Shown here in pieces: positions 29,887-40,513 of a stretch of DNA of 40,513 nucleotides. Where the stretch lies: assembly GCA_036897625.1 (NCBI GenBank), contig JAYMTA010000108.1:1-40513 (forward strand), given 5' to 3'. The position numbers were made by a program, and so were the translations under genes. The stretch is from Pelargonium cotyledonis. Lineage: Eukaryota; Streptophyta; Magnoliopsida; Geraniales; Geraniaceae. Below the pieces are notes generated by a model. That model was not told where the DNA came from. It searched no databases and saw only the letters and a program-made list of their open reading frames with translations. The stretch's first letter is position 1. Each line of letters starts with the position of its first letter.

Positions 29887-32800
29887 TCAATCTGAAAATG
29901 GTTCAGAGTCCATGCAAAGATGCACTAACTTTCTTTGATACTCCCCAAAATATTCACCAACAGCAAGGACATCTTCATTTTCCGGGTTGAATCCGGGCAA
30001 GTAGATTTGCTTATCCTTCACTGAAGATCCTGATTCATCATTACAGTCCTCTAAACTCGAGATGATTTCTGCTTGGATTTCACGACAAGCAAGCACAAAC
30101 ATGGCAGCTGTGTCAGGATGATGTGCCTCGCGAAGAGCTGCCAAAGCCTCTTGCAATGCACCCGCTGCAACGTATAAAATTAGAGCCCTGCATAGTTTGA
30201 TACCCGAGTATTAGAATGTAACAGGGTGAGACAGAAAGTTACAAGATGTTGGATACTTGGATAAGATAAATACCTCCAGATGTTGTGTTCAGAATGAAGG
30301 ACATGGTCAGCCCATCTCTGCAACACCCTGTAGAATGGAAAATTGAAAACATAAAGGTTTTTCTAATCAAATGATGAACAGTAGGACACTGGAGCTGTCC
30401 TACCAGCACCTCAAGATAAAAGCAAGAGCTCATGTTGCAATGACAAGTGAAATAGGGTAACATAATTGCAAAAGACCATTCCAAGAATACAAAGAAAAAA
30501 CTTAAAAATTATAGCATCCTAGACATTGCTTTTTGTTTCAGCGCCACCTTTTCAGAGCAGAGAACTTGTATTGGAGAGGCTTTTGTGGGACTAACACATT
30601 GTTACTAACAATATTTAATGTTAACAACTAATTTGTGCGCGAAAAAAGAAAAAAGAAAATCAGAAGAAACTGATTTCTGTGAACAGATGGAGAGGAAACT
30701 TTGGTTTGACCCGACAAATACCGGCCTCTCTTTGCTCACAATTTCTATACGACTGATTAACTTTCCTAGAAAGAAAAGGATGATTCAGATGCATTTTCCA
30801 TAGGTTTTGTATAAAAATCTTTAATCTCCCCCTCAAGCTTACCACTGAAAAAACAATAGAATGCCAAGAAAATTATATAATAGCAGCTGTCGAACAGCTA
30901 ATTATTCTAAAAGCTTAAGCTGATAATAATACTTAAAATTATTCTTTCTCCATCATACCCTCATGTATGAGCTCCATTCCCCATCATTAGGTATGCCTAA
31001 CACATAGACAAGAGGGAGTATACTGATGATGTTTTTCTCACCACTATGATACCATATTGAACAATTCATTGCTCTAAAAGGTAACGAGTTGAAAGTGCAA
31101 AGGTTACTAAGTATTCCAACAGAGTTGTAGGTACAAAGAACAGAAAGGAAACCTTGCATAATCAGATCCCTTCAAATGAGTTGCAGCTAAAGTTGCAGCA
31201 TCAGTCCAGCATCCAGCATCTTGAAGCTGCAAAAGAGACATAATAATCAGTCTAGAAAAAGGTCTATTAAGATGTATAGGTGGAGAGAGTAAATATTAAC
31301 CAAGAATATGATACGTAAGATCTCAATGCTATCAAAAGTAATCCATGTCTAGAAACCATTTGTTAACTGTAAGAATTCCTTCTTTATTTTTTTATTTGCT
31401 AAATTCAGTTGACTGCACATTTGCTTGAACATGTATTAATGTATTATCACTTCCAAGAAGTTAGGTGGATGGGTAAAAGGAAAAGGAGAAAACGAGAAAA
31501 AAAAAAAACAATAAATCTTAATAAACTCTTAGAATTCTTTCCTTATATTCCCTCATATTAACAAAAATAGCTGATTAAATTCATAATAGAGAATAAACTA
31601 GCCATCAAATAACAGGTGAAAGAGACAACAATCACTATTCCCGTACATTTCCAGAATTATTTTTATCTTTTATTCCAGAACATAACCCATCTCAGGATTA
31701 CAGAAATAAATGAATAAAATTCTTTTTTTATAAATAAAATAATAAATAATATTGATGAAATATTGTAAGTTTAAACCAAAAATATGAATTCCTAAAATAA
31801 AGGATGAAAAGGACAGATGCTGCCACAAATAAACTAACTAAAAAACAAGAAGCATATAAAATTCACTCCACTAATAAAATAGAACAGAAAAAGAAAAACT
31901 GTTTGAATCTATGTAATCTAACCTGAGAACAAGCTTCTTGATACCTTCCAACGGCACATAGAAGGTGTGTTCCAGACAATGACCTGTCGGTCCTGACCAT
32001 GTTGGCTGCGACAACCTAGATGATCACACAGAAGTAAATCAGTAGACAAAGTGTATTGGAAACCCATTCTATTCCTATCAGGCTGTCATAATGTGTATTA
32101 TGATGACCAAAGAGAAGCAGCTACAATTGAACACTCACCTTCACTGCAAGTTCATGGAGAGAACTTGACACAGCAGAAGAAAGAGCAACTGCACGTAGAG
32201 CATTTGGATAGAAGTAAGAGCTCTCTGGAGGAGTACTAAGCAATAAACTAACTGCAGCTTCTAAGTTCCCAACTGATACAAGCCTGGTCAAATATTAAGA
32301 AAAATCTCAGAAGTGTAACAAATCTAGCCTATACACAATTGGTATGTGATATACATGGCTCCACCACAGTGCAGAACACTAAGACATACATGAAAAGCAT
32401 AACATATCACTTATGTATATCAAGAACTTCAAATTATGGCATCCAGCATATATAGTGCCTAGTTTATAATGTTTTGGTTTGCACAGACTAATTGTCTTAA
32501 ATCTTTTGATCCAGGTTCCAGATCTTCAAAGTTCAGAGATCTAAGGAGCTGATTTCAGAATTGTGTCCAGGAGCAGATTGTTTTCCTGATTGTGAAATCC
32601 AGAAAGGACACCTGAATCTCAAATATATTGATGCCGAGATTTTACTTAACTGAAAGGAACTGTTTACAACTTCAACCAGCACTAACAAAAAAATTGCAAT
32701 AATATGGTGCACTCACTCATGTACACGTTTTTGGATAGCCTCTTCACCTTCCAATTTCTCATGCCAATTAATACGCTTACTAGCACTTTCCCAAAACTCT

Positions 32801-35800
32801 TCACGCTTGAAAGCCATCAACGTAAGCTGGCCTTGGTTCTGCTAGCCAGATAGCCCAGTTTACATTAGAGATGATGTAATATGGTTTAAATACAAGGAAA
32901 AAAATATTTACAAAAAAAAAAAAAAACAATATCAACAACCTAAATGCAAGGCAGAAGAGTTATTTGAAAATAGGTATCACTCAATGCTTAAAGTATTTGC
33001 AGACCTACCAATCCATCCTTCTCTGCTGTTTTGGGCTCTAATTTCCCTTTTGATGTTATCCTACTCAGCATAGACGTGTCATCTAGCTCTGGAGTTAGTG
33101 CTGATACAGGCGGTTTCGTAGGGGATTTATTTACCGACTTATACATCAAGTAATTTAGAGCACGAGGCAACTGTAACCAGAAGAGTGCTTCTGATGATTC
33201 ACCAAAGATTGCAGCTGCGAAGGCAAATCTCATAGCACAACCTTTATTCACTAAAGTAGCATACAATCTAGCATTACTGTCATCAAGTATGCAACCTGAA
33301 CCATCAAACATTTGAAAAAATGTAATTGAAGAAGCATGTTAAGATCAAATACACAGAAGTATGAAATAAACCCTACCTTCTTTTCGATACGGCTCCAACA
33401 CTTTGAGGAGCATCTCTGGTATTACAGAGTCACCAACAGGTGCTGAATCAATCATGTAACTACGTAGATCTGCAGAGGCTGAAGCAGTCCCTGAAATTAA
33501 GTGAGGCCTCTTATCTATAATTGTACTACAAGTATTAAACCAAGACGGCTTAACACCTAATTGCAATATCATCCGCAGTGCCTGCAGAGAAAACCAGTAA
33601 CATCCATACTCATTCTCTAATTTCCACATTTTATCTTTGAGACAGCCAAAACAGCATTAGATATGGAGATAATTGTTTCTTGATGGAACTTCATTGATAT
33701 CCTTTTTTGGCATTTTTCATCTTCACCAACAATTTGGTATCTAAATGAAGAATGGCTAATTATATTTACAACATAGTATAATTTTTACCAGGGCATGTGG
33801 GGTAGGAAGTAGTATTGGTGCACTTAAAGGCATCGGTCGAAATCTCTCTTTCATAGATTTTCGCCATGGTCCCAACTTTTTATCCGTTCTGCGAGAAATG
33901 AACATCACATTACCCAATGTCCCAATAAAAAAAAATCAATGGAAAAGCAATACAATGTGCAACAGTTATAAACAAACACGTATGCACAAAAGTAAAAAAC
34001 ACTGCAATTATCATTAACCTCCAGCCCAAGCAGATTATATTGCAGATGTCTAAAGTTACAATCGGTTATCAAGTATCAAAACTATCCACTCAAATTCTAT
34101 AATAAAATTCATGACAGCAAGAGGTTAAGTGTTTAGAAACAAAAACAATCTAGGGTACTTACGTATTAACCTCAACAAGGCGAAAGCTACTATCAGCTCC
34201 AGCGATGCACAATACCAGAGGATCATTTTTATCAGTTCGCAAGGGCAACCAATCAAGTTCTAATACAAGTGTTCCAGGGAATTGCGGTTGTAAAAGGGAA
34301 TTGGCTAAAGGGTCCTGTGAATCCTGCAAGCAAGTAACATATACACATTCAGGGTCAATCAAAGAAAAACCTCCAAAAAGTTGTTTCAATAATTCAAATG
34401 TGTATGAATGGAGAGAGAGAGAGACTAAAATACTCAATAGTCAATACTAACTCAGCCAGTGAAGAACTCCAAAACAGACAGGTTATGAACTTTTCAGACC
34501 ATATCTATTATGGACTAAGTTTTCAAAATAGATGAAGAATTAATAAGCAATTTGTCTATTCTAACACAGAAATATGCAAGAAGTCTGCAGACAATCATAA
34601 TGAGAAGAGATCTCTCTCCTTCGCCCTTTCTTCTTTAGCTGAGTATGGCAAACATCCAGCCAGTCTGTCATCATATCCATTCGGCAAACTCATGATACTA
34701 AATCAAAACCTTAAACTACTTGCACCAATCATATAGAATATTTTATTTATGGAAACTGAGAAGCAAATGCTTTGCCATGTGTCAATTTTAACAAGGATCC
34801 AGGTGATGTGAGACAGTTATGGAGAATTGTGAATCCAAAGAGAAGCACAGATGAGAAGAAGAGAACTAAGACATAAGAGGAGAAATCAAGTGATGAAAGG
34901 CAAGGAAGAAGCAATAGAGGGAGATGGGGATTCAATAATCTGAGGAAGGAGAGGAAACAAGAGGAGTGAAACAGAGATTAAGAGGATGGGGGAGAGGAAA
35001 AAAAAGTGACATGAGAACAATTCAACAGTATTAATCCATGTTCAAACCAACCTAATCATATTATAGTATTTATAGAAAGAAAGAAAGAACAAAAAAAAAA
35101 ACTGACAAATAAGAAGAGAAAAAACTAATCAAATTCATTAATAACAATAAAATTCCAATAACCTAGAAACCTTAATTAAGCCAATAAATATTATGGCATT
35201 TTCTTTACTTACAAGGTCAAAAACTGAAAATGTATTATCATAAAATAATACTGCTATACGGCCTCTGCTACGATCTCCAGCAACAGTAGGAGAGAACTTG
35301 ATTCTCCTGATTCCTTCTCTATGAGTATTAAATGAGGAAGAGAACCCAGTTGTTACATCCCACCATCTAATGTTCCCAGATCTGTCCCCCATAACCTGAG
35401 AACTATTAAAGTCAGTGAATCTCACAACACAAATCCTGTGCAAATTTTCTGATTGAGGCTACCATAAGATAAAATACTTTAAGAATAGATGATACATACA
35501 ACATGAGGCAGGCGGTATGCCATTGCTGTAATTAATCCATCAGATGAAACAAACGAAGAGGAAGGCCATTTTGGTCTGGAGACAAACAAAATGTATTTCA
35601 ATGAGAGAACAAAAGTAAATTACATGGACACATATTTCAAACTCATATAATCATGGATAATTTATAAAGCTTGCAAACAAAATTTTCTTCTTATATTTAT
35701 GGTGATACTATTCTAGAAGCTCTAGTCCCAAGGGAATTATCTGGTAGTAGAATTAGTACAATACACCTCAAAGTCACTAAAAAATGTATTTGAAGTGGAT

Positions 35801-38800
35801 AAATCATGACCAGGTTGAATAAAATGGATACAACAAAATACTAACTCCATAACACAGACATTCACGTGATAGACTACCTGAAGTCTTTGATCCTCCGCCC
35901 CTGAACCTCAAAAACTCCAAGAGCACCATTTACTAGTGCAAACGCAAAAGTTTCAGAAATTTCATCTTGAAGGCCATCTGAGCTTTGTACCTCTGCAGAT
36001 TATGGTAACTTTTAAGTTCGATCATTATGAGCATACGAGAAAGACAGAAGTAACTGTCATAGACTAGCCAGTGGTCTGTACAATATATTTACACATCAAG
36101 TAAACAAGCTCACTGGAATCTGATGAAGACGATGCTGCATCTGGTGACGCAAGAGCTTGATCTTTAGAGGTTAAAGAAGATTGCTTAACAGGTCCATTTA
36201 GAACTGGACGTGGCACTGTCGGAAGAGTCCATTCCAGAACCGTAAATGGAAGAGCTAATGATCTAAGCTACATAGAGATATGAAGCACAATAAATATCTA
36301 GATAAAAAGCTAAGTGCCGATAAAAATAATAATAATAATAATAAATAAAACTAACAAGAATGTGAGGAAAAAATTAGGCTAATGAACCAGTCACACTTAC
36401 CTTCACCAGCATAAAACAAGAAAAATGAGGAATAAAATATTTCTTTCTTAACAACTAAATGGATTTCCATACAACTATTGACAGTAATGAAGATGCAAGA
36501 AGCTTAAAGGATAACTCAAGGACAGGAGAAGCTAAGTGGTAGCAAACACGATAAACAATAATATTATCAACATTTCAAATCGGTCTTGTCATTCATAAAT
36601 CAAATGTACAAGTACATCTTTGAACTGATGAATCCAAAACCAAAAGTAGTTGAAGCATTGCATAAGCTCACTGACAAGCATCCTTAAATATTACTAGGAA
36701 TCGTAAAATGGAACAGTATCTGGCAGCTTACCATAATTGGCATTTTTGTCATTGCCCAAACCTCCACAGGGGCATCACGAAACAAAATTAGAAGATACCT
36801 GTAAGTTTATTGTTATTATAAGAGGTGATGCCACAAATTATTCATGATATTATGAAATGACTAATAGGTCTGTGAAAGAAGGCAAGAAGCGCTGAAGGGT
36901 ACGATTCGAAAAAAATATCTTTACTTCAGCCCAACTATTGAGAATGGAGAAGATCGGGAATTTATCTTTAAAATAAGAAAATGAAAATAAATCGCGTTTC
37001 AAGATTTTCCTTGAGCACATATCAACATTAAAAAATCTCCGATAATGAAATAATGTTTATCATTTAATGCAGCACATTAAACCTTGCTTAAGTGTACATA
37101 TCAAAGACGTTGAACATTCTGTTGAAAAAGTATGGTACTTCTTTTCAAAACTTTCAAGATTTTCTCAGATTCACTCTAATTCAATTTCTCAAACATCATC
37201 AGCTCTATGTTAGTCTGCATGACTTTTACATTAAGATACTTGGTCTACAAAACTACAGCTGAACTACTCCCCTAAATTTCACTGGGAAGGCCCACACTAC
37301 CTAATAGCATGCCATTCATTTGTTGAAAATATGATTTTCTAATAGAATTTCATTAAGCAGGGTATATGGGGTGTTAGCATTTCGCGTCTCACAAACAAAT
37401 ACTGACCCCTGGGTCCCAACATAATCCCTTAAAGCTCCTTAGATGACAAAGATAGGACCAACAATTTCATTTGCTCCTTTGTTTAGTTCATAGGCAAAAG
37501 CTGGTTTGTCATATTTTTCTAGGTTAATCAAATGAACAATGATGACATCCAAAATGTAAACCAGTTAATGTAAAGAAACAGCAACGCACAAAACATACCA
37601 ACAATAAGCTGATAATTTGATACATTTATCAGTGAATACTTAAAACAGGGAAAAGGTGGTATATCAGGAATTCATAAATTACAAGTCAACTATAATATCA
37701 AGAGCATGTTATTATGATCAGAGAATAGCTATGAAGTTAACCTTCCAGATGAAGAAGCCCTTAAAGCTCTTATGGGTGTACGCTCTGGTTTCTGTAGAAC
37801 TCGAAAAGGTTTATTGATGCCACTTCTAAGACATGTCACAACAAGCCTATTAGTGTAGCCTCCAGTTTTATCATTCACCTGGGTCCACAAGGGTAATAAT
37901 AGTTAAATGGGATGATGAGCTTGTGTAACAGGAAAAGCAAGTCATCAGTTAATCTAGCTGCCAGATTGCAAAAGAAAACATTGGTCCATATCGAGTCGAG
38001 GAAAAAAAAATTACACAAATGTAAATAACAGCAAAAGAGATACACATACATATAACAAAAGAAATGAATGAAACTAAATCCTATGTGCTGTCTAAAATCA
38101 AATGTTAAATACCTGACTGTATGAAAATGAAACCAATCGTGAATTTCCTAGCCACCGTAATCCCCTAACAACACCATTATGAGCAGAAAAACTAGCTGCA
38201 ATGGCATTGGCAGAAACATCAACAATATCAATGGTCCCATTTTGAGTTCCCAGAGCAACCAGAGGAACTGCTACAGCAGGAAAGTTTCCACCACCTTCAC
38301 ATCAATTCAACTAACTTATCAACTTACAAAGATGATGCAATCCAATAAATAGTTATAAAAAGAGCAGAAATAGTAAGAAAATCAAAAGTTGTAACTAACG
38401 GGCTAAAGTTGCAGTCAATGACGGAGATGGTACAGCCAGCATAGTCAATGTTGAAGAGAGAAGCTGAAATTGTCCAACTAAGCTAATCTGCATCATGCCA
38501 TTTGACCTGTTATTTCTCATGGAAATAACTTGAAGAAATTGAAGAGAGAGAAAACAGTAACAGTATTCACCAATGACAGACATTGTATATGGCACAAACA
38601 ATTGATACCAAAAGAGAATATCAACAGGGAGGTGTCTTTGCACTACAGTGCAATCCTAACCCCCCCTCCCCCAGATAACCCACTACCAATAGAAGCTTAA
38701 CTTCTTTCATATTTTTATAGTATAAAAAAATACATGTATAACATAATATCTTAAATAAAATCAACTATGAAAGTAAGTATCCGTAAAATAAAAATATTAG

Positions 38801-40513
38801 GGTTCCCCTTGGGTTCAATTCATAAGATTACATGCTTCAGGAAGTACAAACAAGAGCTATATATAATATAAAAGTGATGATCAAAGACCGAAGTGTTCAT
38901 TCACTAACCTTGAATGAGATATCTGCCAGCCTGAGATTTTTGTTTGACATGCGGCTTCTGCTACTACTCACATTCTCTCGTTGCTGGACAGATTCCAGAG
39001 GCAGGCCATCAGCTGAAGAAACTACAGCATCACTACTTGCTCTTGTAACTGGCACTTCACTGGCTTCAGCAACTACTCCCGTGTTTTTAATATCCTTCTG
39101 AATGTCTCCAATTCCCTCAGAAGTTAGGAGCCAGTTCCAAATTTTACCATCATCAGAAATAGAGATCAAATTTGTTTTAGAAGAAAGAGCAGATGCATCA
39201 CAAAAATCAAAAGGGTTGTCAAAATCCACATCTAGGTCTGGAGAACGAGGTCCATCAGAATAAAGCTTTCCAATGTTTTGGAGAGTGGAATTTGATCGGC
39301 AGATAATGACAGAGAGAATTGACGGAGAAGGAACAGATGATCCAATTGAGGGCATCAACTCTTCCATTGCACACATTAGGTAGACCTGGTCTTCTCTGTG
39401 ATAAAATGCAAACTAAGTATTTTCTATGACAGATTAGCCAGTACAAATAAGCTTTACATTTTTTTGTTGGGAAAACAACCTTTGTTGAATTATCATTTGT
39501 AGAAATTTGCTTATGAATCAGTCAGCATGTAAAGATGCAAAATCTAAGATTAACAAAAAGATGTTTCACTGATAATAACAGCCACCGATAACATCAGTAT
39601 ATCATCTACAAAATCAGAAACAATCAAACAATCATACATTTCCTTGAACATCAACAACAACAACAACAACAAATTATCCTTGCAGCTCAACAAATTGATT
39701 TCACCGCAGAAAGAAATAGTGGACTATCCTGATTCAACTTTTGAAACTTAAATAGCTACATTTTACTTGTTACAAGTAGGCCCTGAACTTATGTAAATCT
39801 CTGAAGCTTTGATTTATTTCGACAGTACATAAAAGTTCAACCAAACTAGTATTACGATTATGGTCAATTGTTACTTCTTACATTCTAATTGCCTACCAAT
39901 AGTTCAGGGATTGCCAATGTGTTTAACAAGGAAGTCATTCAACCAAATCTACCAAGCCTCAGAAACATTGTCGCTTCATTCCTCACTTCAACAAAAACAA
40001 ATCCTCTACTTACTAATTGGGTGGAACCAGCTACTTTCAAGTTTCAATAATTAATTCAAGGATGAACTGATCAAACTAGAGCAGGTCAATGACAATAAAA
40101 CAGAACATAATCTAGGAATCAGGAGAGATTTAGGCAAAAGACATTTAGAGAGAAACAGAAAATTAAGATTTCCCAAATAAGAATTGAGGTAGTCTAACTT
40201 GTGCTTACCCTTTCCGCCGCCAAACGCTGAGCCTCCCATCAAGGTGCGCACAATACAGCAACGCGCTATCCGGATCCGGCACCACATCAAGAAACTTGCC
40301 GCACCCGCGAGGCAATGCAGCTGAAAAAAGCACCGTCTCATACTGCAAATCAAACACCACCAACTCCCTCGGGAACGTCACGAAAATGATGTGCTTCCAC
40401 TGGGGCGAGAATGCAAACTTCACAGAGTAAAGTGGAAACATAGCAGATGCAGGCGACGAGGGAGAAGCGGCGGCAGGAACCCCCTCCACGCCCTGGGGGT
40501 CACTCCAATTTAT
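29887..40513 (-). CDS. WDR11-type WD40 protein, C-terminal 20 exons (5' partial)
   Basis: Homologue of WDR11, which in animals acts in a complex tethering endosome-derived vesicles at the trans-Golgi; plant roles are less known. Exons in transcript order: 40513(continuing)-40209, 39395-38909, 38487-38400, 38294-38113, 37878-37742, 36798-36732, 36267-36114, 35992-35878, 35575-35500, 35395-35213, 34323-34163, 33888-33789, 33581-33377, 33295-33009, 32838-32717, 32283-32139, 32015-31923, 31226-31153, 30327-30274, 30187-29887. All junctions are GT-AG and in phase, giving 1111 residues open from the window edge to the TGA at 29887. The visible start (SPASAMFPLYSVKFAFSPQW) matches the interior of plant WDR11 proteins (about 1340 residues), so roughly 230 N-terminal residues lie outside. 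WD repeats include DDGKIWNWLL and VVMGDRSGNIRWWDVTTG. The C-terminal third is helical, with LYVAAGALQEALAAL and DKQIYLPGFNPENEDVLAVG near the end. The intron 39396-40208 holds a (CAA)7 tract at 39652-39672. Confidence 0.93.
34750..35075 (-). promoter_or_regulatory. promoter-like composition inside a WDR11 intron (tentative)
   Basis: Within the 889-base intron 34324-35212, the minus strand shows TATAAATACTATAAT at about 35060-35074, then a strongly C/T-rich stretch from about 35015 to 34800, like a plant TATA box with a pyrimidine-patch leader. It points in the same direction as the gene. It could be an internal promoter, an inserted promoter-bearing repeat or only skewed composition. Confidence 0.2.

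Noticed and set aside
40487-40489. GTG codon as the start of the WDR11-type protein
   Set aside because: The frame stays open to the window edge and the visible residues match the interior of WDR11 proteins, so the true start lies beyond 40513.

Overview
This is nuclear DNA of a flowering plant, most likely a rosid eudicot. A Rosaceae-like source is plausible but cannot be proved from the sequence alone. The evidence is AT-rich intergenic DNA, many short GT-AG introns, and six intact or near-intact plant nuclear genes whose predicted proteins closely match known plant families. There are no prokaryotic features.

Layout from left to right. Positions 1-878 hold the 3' part of an A-tailed retroposon. 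Positions 879-2980 are AT-rich intergenic DNA with one tRNA-like SINE candidate. Positions 2985-3975 (+) are a three-exon Aux/IAA auxin-response repressor with its TATA box. Positions 5181-6052 are a complete A-tailed retroposon insertion with a perfect 12-bp target-site duplication. Positions of about 6700-10100 (+) are a family GT17 glycosyltransferase gene with a 2-kb intron in its 5' UTR. Positions 10101-13110 are intergenic DNA rich in decayed tandem repeats. Positions 13111-22159 (+) are a 25-coding-exon TOPLESS-related corepressor gene encoding 1133 residues. Positions of about 22990-25368 (+) are an AP180/ANTH clathrin adaptor of the ECA4/CAP1 type. Positions 26066-28505 (+) are ACTIN-RELATED PROTEIN 6, a subunit of the SWR1 chromatin remodeller. 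Positions 29887-40513 (-) are the last 20 exons of a WDR11-type WD40 trafficking protein, whose N-terminus lies beyond the right edge.

I rebuilt every multi-exon gene exon by exon. All junctions are GT-AG, the phases match across every intron, and no host gene is broken. Two themes recur. The first is nuclear repression and chromatin: an Aux/IAA protein with an LxLxL EAR motif, a TOPLESS-type protein whose CTLH domain binds such motifs, and ARP6. The second is endomembrane traffic: the ANTH adaptor, WDR11 and the Golgi-type GT17. They are separate genes with their own promoters, so any functional link from being neighbours is probably coincidental.

I found no clearly new biological system. 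The most notable observations are: a weak splice donor in the TOPLESS-related gene whose retention would give a CTLH-only peptide; an in-frame 99-bp tandem duplication that lengthens the loop inside the ANTH domain; a WD40 half of the corepressor that has drifted while its EAR-binding groove is fully kept; a precise retroposon insertion of unknown family; and several decayed minisatellites upstream of the TOPLESS-related gene.
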